A model generated the notes under the pieces. It ran no database searches, had not been told where the DNA came from, and saw nothing but the letters and a program-made list of their open reading frames with translations. A stretch of 64,000 bases of DNA from an uncultured SAR116 cluster alpha proteobacterium (GTDB taxonomy: Bacteria > Pseudomonadota > Alphaproteobacteria > Puniceispirillales > Puniceispirillaceae), in the NCBI GenBank assembly GCA_902523435.1, contig CABYZM010000004.1, positions 27,055 to 91,054 of the forward strand. The letters run 5' to 3'. Position 1 is the first letter of the stretch. The number at the start of each line of letters is the position of its first letter. This document shows, one piece after another, positions 8,860 through 20,358 of the stretch. The translations under genes and the position numbers were made by a program.

Positions 8860-9864
8860 ATGTCCGCAGAAACAACCCACGGCCAAACCGCACATTCTCT
8901 TTCCGCCCCTGATATTGAAGTGGATGCAAAGAAACTGTTCGGCCTCGATATTAACCTGAAAGTTCCAGCATTTTCAGCGCCGTCAGCTTATGTGCCTGCT
9001 GTGGATCCCGATTATCAGTTTGATAATGATACGACCTTGGCGATCTTGGCTGGTTTTTCACACAACCGGCGCGTTATGGTTCAGGGCTATCATGGCACTG
9101 GTAAATCAACTCATATTGAACAGGTCGCTGCCCGCCTAAACTGGCCGTGCATGCGTATAAATCTAGACAGTCATGTCAGCCGCATTGACCTTGTTGGTAA
9201 AGATGCCATTGTTCTGAAAGATGGTAAGCAAGTTACTGAATTCCGCGAAGGGATCCTACCGTGGGCAATTCAGAACTGTGTGGCACTGGTATTCGATGAA
9301 TATGATGCGGGCCGCGCAGATGTGATGTTCGTAATCCAGCGCATCCTAGAAGTTGACGGAAAGCTGACCCTACTGGATACGAGCCGGGTTATCACCCCTA
9401 ATCCGTATTTTCGCCTGTTTGCTACGGCAAACACCGTTGGCCTTGGAGATACAACCGGCCTTTATCACGGTACCCAGCAGATTAATCAGGGTCAGATGGA
9501 CAGATGGTCAATTGTGACAACCTTAAATTATCTATCGCATGAAGATGAACTAAACATTATTCTGGCAAAGCAGAAGCCATATCAGACGGATGAGGGCCGC
9601 AAACAAATTGACCAGATGGTGCGCATGGCAGATATGACGCGCAAAGGATTTATGGCTGGAGATCTATCTACCCTAATGTCACCACGGACGGTTCTGACCT
9701 GGGCTGAAAATGCCCTGATTTTCGATGATATTACTCTAGCGTTTAGATTAAGCTTCTTGAACAAATGTGATGAGATTGAACGACCAACCTTGGCTGAATA
9801 TTACCAGCGCATCTTTGGCGTTGACCTGCCAGAAGCCCCAGCCATGACACAGAAGGCATCCTGA
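8860..9864 (+). CDS. cobS: Aerobic cobaltochelatase subunit CobS
   Basis: AAA+ ATPase subunit of the CobNST cobaltochelatase, which inserts Co2+ into hydrogenobyrinic acid a,c-diamide in the aerobic cobalamin pathway. From ATG 8860 it is 334 residues. Walker A is GYHGTGKST (76-84), Walker [13 protein letters not shown] (141-152), and [10 protein letters not shown] follows as in MoxR-like ATPases. A GTG at 8806 could add 18 residues, but ATG 8860 has GGAG about 10 bases upstream and gives the family's usual length and start ([14 protein letters not shown]). cobT follows after 37 bases. CobN, the large porphyrin-binding subunit, is not in the window. Confidence 0.93.
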   Translation: MSAETTHGQTAHSLSAPDIEVDAKKLFGLDINLKVPAFSAPSAYVPAVDPDYQFDNDTTLAILAGFSHNRRVMVQGYHGTGKSTHIEQVAARLNWPCMRINLDSHVSRIDLVGKDAIVLKDGKQVTEFREGILPWAIQNCVALVFDEYDAGRADVMFVIQRILEVDGKLTLLDTSRVITPNPYFRLFATANTVGLGDTTGLYHGTQQINQGQMDRWSIVTTLNYLSHEDELNIILAKQKPYQTDEGRKQIDQMVRMADMTRKGFMAGDLSTLMSPRTVLTWAENALIFDDITLAFRLSFLNKCDEIERPTLAEYYQRIFGVDLPEAPAMTQKAS

Positions 9865-9901
9865 CAACTTCAGTAACGAAACGGTGTAGGGATACGAAAC
9901 G

Positions 9902-11764
9902 TTGAGTCAAAACGAGCCGTCTGATTTCTTGAAAGCAAATGCTGCGGCATTGCGTGCACTTGCAGGCGGTGTGGACCGCCAGGTCCGTTATGCCGGACAG
10001 GACACCCATATTGGCAAGACGGAAATAAGGCTGCCTGCTCTGCCGCGTGAAACCGGCCAGAAAATGCGCTCTGACAGCCGCGGCGCAGCTGATTCAGCTG
10101 GATTATGGCTAGCTCATCACAATGATCAAACACATCAATCCCTCTGCCCGTCAGCACCAGCGGCAAAAGCTATCTTTGATGCTGCTGAAACAGCACGGGT
10201 TGAAGCGATTGGCGCGAACCAGATGACAGGTGTAGCGCAGAACCTGTCGGCCCGGCTAAATAAGAAATATTCAACCTCAACAATTGGGGCGCCTGATTCC
10301 GGTGATGATAATGCAGTGGTGGATGCTGTGCGACTGATGGTGCGTGAAGCGCTGACAGGGGAGGCCCCACCTGCGTCGACTGCCATGGTCATGGATTTAT
10401 GGCGTCCCTGGATTAATGCACGGGCAGAAGATCTGCTGCAGGAAATGCGTTCATGTGAGGAGAATCAGTCTGATTTTGCTGAGTTGTCGAGACGCCTTAT
10501 TGGCGCGCTGCAGTCTGATTTGGGAGATGCTGCAGATCAGAATGAGGATGGCAGTGATGCAGAGGATGATGCCAATGATAAAGCATCACAGGATGACGGA
10601 TCTGCAGATGATGCCCAATCTGCAACAGGTGAAGATGACAGTGAGGGCGATGAGAGCCAGGGTGTTGAGCAGGATGGTGACGCGGCTGGAATGGCCTCAG
10701 ATGACAGCACAGATATAGATGCTGATTCAGATATGGACGGAATGACAGATGGGGAATCACCAGGTGGAGAGCCTGGCCAGAACCCCTATCAGATAGAGCC
10801 TGGCCCAGATGTATATAGAATTTTTACAGACCAGTATGACGAAGTGATTGATGCTGCAGATTTATGTGATCCAGAAGAGCTAGAGCGGCTGCGCAATATG
10901 CTGGACCGCCACATGGAAAATCTAAATCAGATGATTGGCAAGCTAGCCAATAGGCTGCAGCGCAAACTTATGGCTTTTCAGAACCGGTCTTGGGAATTTG
11001 ATCTTGAAGAAGGTCTTTTGGATGCCGGCAAGCTGCATCGTGTTGTCACCCAGCCCTTCAGCGCTCTCTCTTATAAGCAGGAACAGGACACAAAATTCAG
11101 AGACACAATTGTCACTCTACTGTTGGATAATTCAGGCTCGATGCGGGGACGGCCTATCACCATTGCTGCTGTTACGGCTGATATTATGGCCCGCACGCTG
11201 GAGCGGTGTGGGGTAAAGGTTGAAATTCTGGGCTTCACTACAAAAGCTTGGAAAGGCGGACAGTCGCGGGAATACTGGCAGGGCGCTGGGAAACCAGCTA
11301 TGCCTGGCCGGTTAAATGATTTGCGCCACATTATATACAAATCTGCTGACCAGCCAATGCGCCGTGCACGTAAGTCACTTGGCCTCATGCTGCGCGAAGG
11401 CATCCTGAAGGAAAATATTGATGGCGAGGCATTGGTCTGGGCCCATGACAGGCTGGTCAGCCGTGCAGAAGACAGACGCATCATGATGGTCATTTCAGAT
11501 GGTGCACCCGTTGATGATTCAACATTGTCTTCAAACAGCGGCAATTATCTTGAGAAGCATCTGCGCCAGACTATTGCCATGATTGAAAACAAATCCCCCG
11601 TACAATTGCTGGCGATCGGCATTGGCCATGATGTGACCCGCTATTACAAACGGGCTGTAACCATAACAGATGTTGATCAGTTAGGCGGCACGGTGATTGG
11701 CGAGCTGGCAGATTTGTTTGACGAAGATAAATCACCCGGGTCAATGCACCGATTTAAACGGTAA
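9902..11764 (+). CDS. cobT: Aerobic cobaltochelatase subunit CobT
   Basis: Partner of CobS in the chaperone-like ring that powers cobalt insertion by CobN. The 620 residues comprise an N-terminal helical domain, a strongly acidic linker (about residues 205-305, dominated by D, E, S, G) and a C-terminal von Willebrand A domain with the MIDAS motif DNSGSM at 409-414 followed by RGRP. This matches the usual CobT layout. The start is TTG at 9902, preceded by a weak GGGAT-type site; no nearby ATG keeps the family N-terminus. A strong bidirectional terminator follows the stop. Confidence 0.93.
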   Translation: MSQNEPSDFLKANAAALRALAGGVDRQVRYAGQDTHIGKTEIRLPALPRETGQKMRSDSRGAADSAGLWLAHHNDQTHQSLCPSAPAAKAIFDAAETARVEAIGANQMTGVAQNLSARLNKKYSTSTIGAPDSGDDNAVVDAVRLMVREALTGEAPPASTAMVMDLWRPWINARAEDLLQEMRSCEENQSDFAELSRRLIGALQSDLGDAADQNEDGSDAEDDANDKASQDDGSADDAQSATGEDDSEGDESQGVEQDGDAAGMASDDSTDIDADSDMDGMTDGESPGGEPGQNPYQIEPGPDVYRIFTDQYDEVIDAADLCDPEELERLRNMLDRHMENLNQMIGKLANRLQRKLMAFQNRSWEFDLEEGLLDAGKLHRVVTQPFSALSYKQEQDTKFRDTIVTLLLDNSGSMRGRPITIAAVTADIMARTLERCGVKVEILGFTTKAWKGGQSREYWQGAGKPAMPGRLNDLRHIIYKSADQPMRRARKSLGLMLREGILKENIDGEALVWAHDRLVSRAEDRRIMMVISDGAPVDDSTLSSNSGNYLEKHLRQTIAMIENKSPVQLLAIGIGHDVTRYYKRAVTITDVDQLGGTVIGELADLFDEDKSPGSMHRFKR

Positions 11765-11765
11765 T

Positions 11766-11800
11766 AAAAAACCCTGCCGTTTCAAGCAGGGTGTTTCTTA
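11766..11800. terminator. Bidirectional intrinsic terminator between cobT and rpmB
   Basis: Perfect 7-bp stem ACCCTGC (11771-11777) and GCAGGGT (11786-11792) around an 8-base loop. Read on the minus strand the stem is followed by a run of T residues; on the plus strand by GTTTCTT. It can serve both the cobT transcript and the convergent rpmB transcript. Confidence 0.85.
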
Positions 11801-11853
11801 TCAGTTCAATCACTTAACGTTCAATTAAATGCTGAGCTTGCTACCCGAGCGCA

Positions 11854-12138
11854 TTAAGCTGACTGTGCTGACATAATCTCTCGCTTGAGTGCACGAGCCT
11901 CATCAGCCAGCTCTGAATTACGGGCCTGCAACAAAAATGCATCCAAACCACCATGCTTTTCAACAGTTCGAATCGCACTAACAGAAACACGCAGTGAGAC
12001 GTCACGGCCCAAAATCTCTGATGACATGCTGGTGCGTTGAAGGTTTGGCAGAAACCGTCTGCGGGTGCGGTTATTCGCGTGGCTCACATTATTGCCTGAC
12101 ATCACGCCTTTACCTGTAATTTGACACCGTTTTGACAT
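11854..12138 (-). CDS. rpmB: 50S ribosomal protein L28
   Basis: Large-subunit ribosomal protein L28, 94 residues from ATG 12138 ([20 protein letters not shown]). The basic segment [14 protein letters not shown] is diagnostic, and the length is normal for alphaproteobacteria, which carry a longer C-terminus ([18 protein letters not shown]). The longer upstream reading is rejected because it adds 28 unrelated residues. It is a single gene, convergent with cobT and sharing its terminator. Its own 179-base upstream region separates it from pyrD. Confidence 0.96.
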   Translation of the reverse strand: MSKRCQITGKGVMSGNNVSHANNRTRRRFLPNLQRTSMSSEILGRDVSLRVSVSAIRTVEKHGGLDAFLLQARNSELADEARALKREIMSAQSA

Positions 12139-12317
12139 AGCTTTTGTCCTTTCACGCCAGCCCTTTGAGCTCAAAAAATGCAACAATCGGGGGTTTATAA
12201 GTCCAAATAAGCAAAAGGTCAAGCCAAAGCGACCCTTAGGCGATCGTCTAACAAATTATCCAAAATATGGTGCTGCAGGACAGTCAGATTTGTCGCGCAG
12301 CCCATCTGCGGCACCAT

Positions 12318-13443
12318 TTAATTGTCTAATTGAAGCTTTGCGCATTCTACGGCGACATGGGCCGCGTGCCTGACAGCTTGCTTAGCCGAGAGACCGGCTT
12401 GTTTTACATCTGAAATTGTCAAAAGCCCGTCGGCTTTCATCATAGCGCGCAATCCAGTAAGAAGATCAGCCACCATCAGTGGGCCCTGAAGGGCAAGAGC
12501 TGTGTAGAGCTGAACAAGATCAGCTCCCGCTAGAAGACGAGCGTAGGCCTGCTCTGCTGAACCTATGCCGCCGACACCAATAAGCGCTACTGGCTGGCCT
12601 GACCCACGCAGATGTTTAGCTGCTTCTGCTATTTTCTGCAGTGCCAAAAAGGTGAGAGGCTGGCCAGAAAGCCCCCCCCGCCTCATCCTTAAGCGCTGAG
12701 GACAAGTTCTCCGGGCGGGAGGTGGTTGTATTTGTCAGGATAAATCCAGAAATACCGCAATCAAGAGCGATATCCATAGAGCGAAAAAGTTCAGCTGCAT
12801 CCAGATCAGGTGCCAACTTCACAAATATTGGTGGGCGACCTGCTTTTGGTCCGCAAGCATCATCCCGACCGTCAAAGGCCGCCTGCAGACAGGCTCTCAG
12901 CCCCTCCTCATGCTGAAGATCCCGCAGGCCTGGCGTATTTGGAGAAGATAGATTCACTGTCAGATAGTCCGCAAAACGGCTGAGGTGGGCAGCTGATTTA
13001 TGGTAGTCGGCAGCTTTATCCTGACTTAATTTATTGGCCCCGATATTCACGCCCAGAATTCCATGTCTAGTGGACCTGCTGGACAGATGGGCAGCAGCGA
13101 CACGCATGCCTTTAGAATTAAAGCCATAACGGTTAATCACCGCGTCATCTGCGGTGAGCCGGAACACACGTGGACGCGGGTTACCCATCTGTGGCAAGGG
13201 GGTGATTGTTCCCACTTCAACACAGCCAAAGCCCAACCGGAAGGCTCCCATATATGCTTCTGCATTCTTATCAAATCCAGCTGCCAACCCGACAGGATTA
13301 TCAAATGCCATCCCGGCAATATTGGTTGGCAGAAGCAGCTGATTAGCAACTGGGGCAAGGCCCAGGCGCAGCGCCTGTATCGTCAGATTATGGGCCAGTT
13401 CTGCAGGGAGCCTACTTGTCAATTTTGCTGCGAGTTGCCACAT
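12318..13443 (-). pseudogene. pyrD: Dihydroorotate dehydrogenase (quinone), disrupted by a +1 frameshift at a G8 tract
   Basis: Class 2 dihydroorotate dehydrogenase, the membrane-linked FMN enzyme that oxidises dihydroorotate to orotate with quinone in pyrimidine synthesis. The first frame (from ATG 13443) holds the normal N-terminal part: IAGMAFDNPVGLAAGFDKNAE, GVNIGANK, VNLSSPNTPGLR and FILTNTTTSRPENL. It goes out of frame at plus-strand 12672-12679 (eight C, so eight G in the coding sense). The rest of the gene (LSGQPLTFLALQKIA, LIGVGGIGSAEQAYARL, LVQLYTALALQGP) continues in another frame to 12318. Seven G would restore EAGGLSGQP exactly. This is either a sequencing error in a homopolymer or a recent mutation. 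The gene is otherwise undecayed and follows lysS. Confidence 0.9.
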
Positions 13444-13472
13444 CAATCTATTTAGTTCACTCCTTGCCGTTT

Positions 13473-15083
13473 TCAGCTGTCTGATGCGGATCCCGCCAGT
13501 TCATCTGTCAGGACCTTATCACATAACGCAACAGATTCCTGTAAGCCATACAGCTTAAAGAAACTACCCATGCGTGGGCCTTGGGCCTGACCCAGCATGG
13601 TTTCATAAAGGCAGCTAAACCAGTCACGCAGATTTTCATAATGCGCTTTGCCAGCTGCATAGACAGCTGACTGAACATCTGCAGCCAGAGCATCTGTGGG
13701 CATAACGGCCAGACTGTCCCGCAGGGCTGTGATATAGACCTTTTCATCAGGCGTAGCCATGCGGTATCGTTTTGTTGGTCTGACCCTGTCCTGATAGAAC
13801 TGCACTGCATAAGTAGCCAGCCTATCTAACTCAGGATGAGCCTGCGGACTAGTGTCTGGTGCATAAGCACGGATGTATCCCCACAAGCTATCAGATGTTT
13901 CAGCAGAACAAACCGCTGCCAGATTCAACAGCAAGGAAAAACTAACAGGCATGGCTGTTGGTGTTTCGTCCTGGTTAATCCGGATATGCCAGGCAGGATT
14001 TTCCAGCCTGCCTGCGGGCGCTGCATCGTTCAGCTTTTCCCTATAGGCGTAGAACTCATCAACTGTTTTAGGAATTAAATCGAAATAGAGCCGCTTGGCG
14101 CGCTTTGGCTGACCATACATGAACAAAGCCAGTGATTCAGGATTGCCATAGCGTAACCAGTCTTCAATCGACAGGCCATTGCCCTTTGATTTTGAAATTT
14201 TTTCACCATTCTGATCCAAAAACAGCTCATAAGAAAACCCAGCAGGCGGTGTCGCCTTCAATGCCCTGACTATTCTTGATGAAAGCGTGACAGACTCAAT
14301 CAAATCCTTGCCACTCATTTCATAATCAACGCCCAACGCGTACCAGCGCATGGCCCAATCAGCCTTCCATTGAAGCTTACAATGCCCGCCCGTCACAGGC
14401 ACGCTGACATTATCATTTGTTTGCGGGTCAATATAGGTGATTACACCTGCTTTTGCGTCCTGAGAGACAACCTTTGCCTGGAGAACCTTTCCGGTGCGCG
14501 GACAAAGAGGTAAAAACGGGCTGTATGTTTCACGCCTTTCAGGGCCCAGTGTCGGCAAGATGATATTTGTCACCGCATCATAATTTGCTAGAATATCCAG
14601 CAAAGCCTGGTCAAACTGGCCAGAGCTGTACATATCTGTTGCGCTTATGAATTCATAATCAAAACCAAAGCTGTCCAGAAACGCCTTAAGGCGGGCGTTA
14701 TTATGAGCACCAAATGACGAATGCGTGCCAAAAGGATCAGGGACCTGTGTTAGCGGCATCTGCAAATATTCGGAAATAAAATCCGGGTTTGGCACATTGT
14801 CAGGCACTTTGCGCAGCCCGTCCATATCATCAGAAAAACACACCAGCCTAGTTGCTCGGCCTGTCAGACATTCAAAAGCATGCCTCACCATGGAGGTTCT
14901 GACCACTTCGCCAAAGGTGCCAATATGGGGTAGTCCGGATGGACCATAACCTGTTTCAAACAAAATCGGTCGTTCCGGCAGGTCATCTTTCAGCTTTGCT
15001 ATCCTGTCCTGAAGAGCTCGGGCTTCAGCAAAAGGCCATGCCTTGGCATCTTCAGCAAGTGATCTAAGTTGTTCTGCGGACAC
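13473..15083 (-). CDS. lysS: Lysyl-tRNA synthetase, class I
   Basis: Charges tRNA-Lys. This is the class I type (LysK), unrelated to the class II enzyme of most bacteria but widespread in alphaproteobacteria. The 536 residues show the HIGH-like motif LPHIGT (51-56) in GYGPSGLPHIGTFGEV and the KMSKS-like KISKSKGN near residue 293. CFSDDMDGLRKVPDN is also typical of the class I family. It lies 29 bases upstream of pyrD on the same strand, so the two could be co-transcribed. Confidence 0.95.
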   Translation of the reverse strand: MSAEQLRSLAEDAKAWPFAEARALQDRIAKLKDDLPERPILFETGYGPSGLPHIGTFGEVVRTSMVRHAFECLTGRATRLVCFSDDMDGLRKVPDNVPNPDFISEYLQMPLTQVPDPFGTHSSFGAHNNARLKAFLDSFGFDYEFISATDMYSSGQFDQALLDILANYDAVTNIILPTLGPERRETYSPFLPLCPRTGKVLQAKVVSQDAKAGVITYIDPQTNDNVSVPVTGGHCKLQWKADWAMRWYALGVDYEMSGKDLIESVTLSSRIVRALKATPPAGFSYELFLDQNGEKISKSKGNGLSIEDWLRYGNPESLALFMYGQPKRAKRLYFDLIPKTVDEFYAYREKLNDAAPAGRLENPAWHIRINQDETPTAMPVSFSLLLNLAAVCSAETSDSLWGYIRAYAPDTSPQAHPELDRLATYAVQFYQDRVRPTKRYRMATPDEKVYITALRDSLAVMPTDALAADVQSAVYAAGKAHYENLRDWFSCLYETMLGQAQGPRMGSFFKLYGLQESVALCDKVLTDELAGSASDS

Positions 15084-15270
15084 GGAAGAAATGAGCCTAT
15101 TTAAATCATGTTTCGGGGTGGGCTATTACAGCACAGATGTAAACTTAATCCAATCATCCGAAGCTACCCACACAGTTTGAAGAAGGTGATAAGAGGTCAG
15201 CTAAGTCTGGTCAAGCCCCTGCCTGCATAAAAGCTGGGCAAATTTGTCTGTGCTGGTTATAGTGCAGCCC

Positions 15271-18018
15271 ATGAATACTCCCTTAGACTTGAGTGCATTT
15301 TCCGCTCTGTTTCCTGATTTTAATGATGTAGTCATCATCTCAGGTGATGGTGAGATTACACGCAAAGACAGGGGCGTTCCAGAAGAGTTTACCATACAAC
15401 AGCGTTATCTGATCTGTCACCGCAAATGGAGCGAAGCGCGACTGCAGGCAGAATTACCGAGAGCTGTGGATGTGTTGGAACTGTTTGCCTTTGTTCGGCC
15501 TGCTCAGTTTTGTCTTCCTACACCTGCTGGTTTGGCCACGCAGCTGGGTCTAGCCACACCTGTTTCAGCAGAAGATAAGGCACTGACCATCTTTCATGCC
15601 GCACAAAAGCTGATAGATGAGCTAGCTGATCAACCAGATAAGGTGAAGCAGAAACTGGCCCGGCTTGCAGACATGATGGGACGGGGCGGCTGGCAATGGA
15701 CTGGCCCGGTGATGGCTGGTCTTGGGGCTGTTTCCGGGCCTGAAGGCCCCCCAGATGGGCGCAATGCTGCGATCTGGGTTGATTTGGATGAGATTGACGA
15801 GACACCGCCACGCGGTGAACCGGGCATAAGCCCAATCTTGCCTGATGCATCGCGTAAACGGCTGAAGGATATGTTGGGAAAGACAGCAGAAACACGTAAA
15901 TCCCAGTCTGATTATGCAGCTGCCCTGGCTTCTGTCTTCGCCAGCCCGGACAGCACATCTGGACCTGTATTGTTACTGGCTGAAGCTGGAACCGGCACAG
16001 GTAAAACACTAGGCTATCTGGCTCCAGCCACCTTATGGGCAGAAGACAATAAGGCTGCTGTTTGGGTATCAACCTATACCCGAACACTGCAGCATCAAAT
16101 TGCTGATGAGCTGTCCCGCCTGCATGACCGCAGTGAAACTGGTGGGAAAAAAGTAGTAATTCGAAAGGGGCGTGAGAATTATCTGTGTCTGCTGAATTTA
16201 GAAGAAGCGCTATCGCGTTTGCCTGGTCAGCCCGCAGATGCTGTGGCACTCGGACTTATGGCCCGCTGGGCCTCTGCCAGTCCAGATGGTGATTTAACTG
16301 GCAGCAGTTTTCCAGCATGGTTGATTGACCTTATTGGTACACGGACCAGCCTGGGCCTGGCGGACAGGCGCGGCGAATGCATCCATTCTGCCTGTCTGCA
16401 TTATCATAAATGTTTTGTCGAAAAATCCATCCGCGCAGCACGGCAAGCGGATATTGTGATTGCCAATCACGCCCTGGTTATGGTTCAGGCAACTTTGGGC
16501 GGTATGGAAGATAAATTCTCACCAACTCGCTATATTTTTGATGAAGGCCACAACGTCTTTGATGCTGCTGATAGCGCATTCGCAGCTGCTCTGACAGCCG
16601 GTGAAACTGCTGAACTGCGCCGCTGGGTGAGAGGGGCTGAGGATGGCCGTCGTGGCCGTGCTCGTGGCTTGGAAAAACGCTTGGCAGAACTTATTGCTGG
16701 TGATGAGTCCGCAGTCGCTGCCCTTGATGAAGCCAGTGAAGCAGCTCGTATCCTGCCTGGAACAGGCTGGCGTAAACGTCTGAATGAAGCAAGTCCAGTC
16801 GGACCAGCTGAATTTTTTTTCGCTGCAGTCCGCGAGGCTGTCTATTCACGCGTTACCAGCCCAGACAGCCTGTATGATTTACAGGCAGAGTTGTATCCAG
16901 CACCTGAAGCAGTTATCAAAGCTGGCCTGGCGTTTAAGAATAGCCTTGACCAGCTGTCAGACCCTCTGATGCAGCTGGCAAAGTATCTGCGCAGTCTATT
17001 AGATGATGAAGCAGAACATCTGGACAGCCAGACCCGGACTCGAATTGAAGGCGCAGCGCGCAGTCTTTTGCGACGCGCATCAGGGCCTGTCGCTTCTTGG
17101 TTGGTGATGCTAGACGATCTTACTGGAAACGGACGTGACGGATTTATCGACTGGATGCAGATAGACAGGCGCGATAGTAAAGATATTGATCTGGGGCTGT
17201 TGAGGCATTGGCTTGACCCAACCATTCCGTTTTCCCAACAGGTAATAAATAGTGCCCATGGAATCGCCATTACATCTGCAACCTTAAAAGATGAGACCGC
17301 GCAGCCAGATGACGCAGAAAATAACCAAGGGTGGGCCGCTGCAAAGCTGGTATCAGGCGCGGCCCATATTGACCAACCTGCTCTATTAAGTGAGCATGCT
17401 TCCCCTTTTAACTATGCTCGTCAGGCCCGTATTTTTGTTGTTAATGATGTAGCCAGGGATCGAACTGAGGGTGTTGCTGCAGCGATGGCCGCGTTAATGG
17501 TTGCTGCTGGTGGTGGTGCTCTGGGGCTGTTTACCTCTATTCAACGACTTCGAGCGACTTGGCCAGACCTCGCCCAGCGGCTTGCAGAGGCAGATATTCC
17601 ACTTTATGCCCAACATATGGACAGAATGAATCTACAAACACTGCTTCAACTGTTCCGTGAAGATAGACGCTCTGCACTCATAGGCACAGATGCGGTGCGT
17701 GATGGGGTGGACGTGCCTGGGGATGCATTGCGGATGATGATTTATGAACGCGTGCCCTGGCCTCGTGCAGATATGCTGTTCCGGGCCAGATCAGCTTGGC
17801 AGGGGCGTGACGCTTGGACAGACAGGATTACGCGGATGAAGCTTCGTCAGGCGTTTGGCCGACTGATCAGACGCGCTGATGATAAGGGCGTGTTTGTGAT
17901 GCTAGACAACCGTATGCCGACCAGGCTAACCACTGCCTTTCCAAAAGATGTCGAGGTTGTGCGTTGCGGCCTAGCGGAAGTTATTGCAGAGACAAAAGTC
18001 TTTTTAAGCGAGATATAA
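15271..18018 (+). CDS. DinG/XPD-type Fe-S DNA helicase
   Basis: Superfamily 2 ATP-dependent DNA helicase of the DinG/YoaA/XPD type, probably resolving R-loops or damage intermediates. From ATG 15271 it has 915 residues. Walker A is GTGTGKT (240-246), the DEAH box is present as DEGH (424-427), and four cysteines at 306, 370, 375 and 381 are placed as in the XPD-type [4Fe-4S] cluster. C-terminal helicase motifs GTDAVRDGVDVPGDAL and RQAFGRLIRRADD are present. The N-terminal 230 residues precede the helicase core and include VDVLELFAFVRPAQF, recalling a degenerate DEDD exonuclease-like domain. A TTG at 15244 could add 9 residues. Confidence 0.88.
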   Translation: MNTPLDLSAFSALFPDFNDVVIISGDGEITRKDRGVPEEFTIQQRYLICHRKWSEARLQAELPRAVDVLELFAFVRPAQFCLPTPAGLATQLGLATPVSAEDKALTIFHAAQKLIDELADQPDKVKQKLARLADMMGRGGWQWTGPVMAGLGAVSGPEGPPDGRNAAIWVDLDEIDETPPRGEPGISPILPDASRKRLKDMLGKTAETRKSQSDYAAALASVFASPDSTSGPVLLLAEAGTGTGKTLGYLAPATLWAEDNKAAVWVSTYTRTLQHQIADELSRLHDRSETGGKKVVIRKGRENYLCLLNLEEALSRLPGQPADAVALGLMARWASASPDGDLTGSSFPAWLIDLIGTRTSLGLADRRGECIHSACLHYHKCFVEKSIRAARQADIVIANHALVMVQATLGGMEDKFSPTRYIFDEGHNVFDAADSAFAAALTAGETAELRRWVRGAEDGRRGRARGLEKRLAELIAGDESAVAALDEASEAARILPGTGWRKRLNEASPVGPAEFFFAAVREAVYSRVTSPDSLYDLQAELYPAPEAVIKAGLAFKNSLDQLSDPLMQLAKYLRSLLDDEAEHLDSQTRTRIEGAARSLLRRASGPVASWLVMLDDLTGNGRDGFIDWMQIDRRDSKDIDLGLLRHWLDPTIPFSQQVINSAHGIAITSATLKDETAQPDDAENNQGWAAAKLVSGAAHIDQPALLSEHASPFNYARQARIFVVNDVARDRTEGVAAAMAALMVAAGGGALGLFTSIQRLRATWPDLAQRLAEADIPLYAQHMDRMNLQTLLQLFREDRRSALIGTDAVRDGVDVPGDALRMMIYERVPWPRADMLFRARSAWQGRDAWTDRITRMKLRQAFGRLIRRADDKGVFVMLDNRMPTRLTTAFPKDVEVVRCGLAEVIAETKVFLSEI

Positions 18019-18050
18019 AAAAACAGCCGGGTGATACCCCACCCGGCTGT
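18016..18050 (-). terminator. Intrinsic terminator of groESL
   Basis: Perfect 11-bp stem ACAGCCGGGTG (18023-18033) and its complement (18040-18050) with a 6-base loop. Read on the minus strand, downstream of groEL, the stem is followed by a run of seven T residues. It lies between the convergent helicase and groEL genes; the plus-strand tail is poor in T. Confidence 0.88.
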
Positions 18051-18081
18051 ATTGAGAGAGTTTTGTAATAAGAGTGGAGGT

Positions 18082-19770
<1,689 letters not shown>

Positions 19771-19783
19771 TCATTCCGGCTAT

Positions 19784-20071
19784 TCAGCCAACAATTCCCA
19801 TAATGTCTGATTCTTTCATTATTATGTAATCAGTTCCGTCTAACTTGATCTCTGTACCTGACCACTTTCCAAACAGCACTGTATCGCCAGCTTTTACATC
19901 TAGTGGCGTCACCTTGCCCTGCTCATCCTTGCTGCCCGAACCAACGGCAATAATTTTGCCCTGCATTGGCTTTTCTTTTGCTGTATCAGGGATAATAATC
20001 CCACCAGCTGACTTTTCATCTGATTCTTCGCGTTCAACAAGAACACGATCGTGAAGCGGCTTGAATTTCAT
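19784..20071 (-). CDS. groES: Co-chaperonin GroES (Cpn10)
   Basis: Heptameric lid of the GroEL chamber, 95 residues from ATG 20071 ([20 protein letters not shown]). The mobile loop ([19 protein letters not shown]) and the C-terminal [14 protein letters not shown] are typical. GGAGAT lies about 7 bases before this ATG, whereas the alternative TTG at 20095 only adds a non-conserved MEKFGDES. It is the first gene of the operon, with a CIRCE element 49 bases upstream. Confidence 0.97.
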   Translation of the reverse strand: MKFKPLHDRVLVEREESDEKSAGGIIIPDTAKEKPMQGKIIAVGSGSKDEQGKVTPLDVKAGDTVLFGKWSGTEIKLDGTDYIIMKESDIMGIVG

Positions 20072-20120
20072 GCTTTCATCTCCAAACTTTTCCAAAACAA
20101 TTTTTGTGTTTTGCTCCTCA

Positions 20121-20147
20121 CTAGCACTCTCAAAAAGAGAGTGCTAG
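20121..20147 (-). promoter_or_regulatory. CIRCE operator (HrcA binding site) of groESL
   Basis: Inverted repeat CTAGCACTC-N9-GAGTGCTAG, differing from the consensus TTAGCACTC-N9-GAGTGCTAA only at the outermost base pair. It lies between the predicted promoter and groES, the standard position for HrcA repression. hrcA itself is not in the window. Confidence 0.93.
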
Positions 20148-20160
20148 CTTTCGCTTCCGC

Positions 20161-20192
20161 ATTACGTGGGGGCTTTGGCGAAAAGAGTCAAG
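20161..20192 (-). promoter_or_regulatory. Candidate RpoH-type heat-shock promoter of groESL
   Basis: On the minus strand CTTGAC (20192-20187) is followed by CCCCACGTAAT (20171-20161), with 17 bases between CTTG and CCCCA. This resembles the sigma-32 pattern (CTTG, 17-18 bases, CCCCAT-like). It sits just upstream of CIRCE. Assigned by pattern only. Confidence 0.55.
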
Positions 20193-20358
20193 ATAACAAA
20201 ATTAAAAAATTTTAAATTTAATTCCTCATCGCATTATTGTTCAAGGAAAGCAGCCTTGCCAGATTGCGGCAAAACAGCGCTTTGGCTTTGTTTGCGCTTT
20301 GATAACAATGAAAATTAGAGTAGACAATTACCTTTAAATTACTAAAGACGACAAACAA

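Noticed and set aside
10497..10760. 87-residue His/Pro-rich ORF antisense to cobT
   Set aside because: It is the complement of the acidic low-complexity region of cobT, not an independent gene.
12318..12686. A separate 122-residue ORF downstream of pyrD
   Set aside because: Its sequence is the C-terminal half of PyrD in another frame; treated as part of one frameshifted gene.
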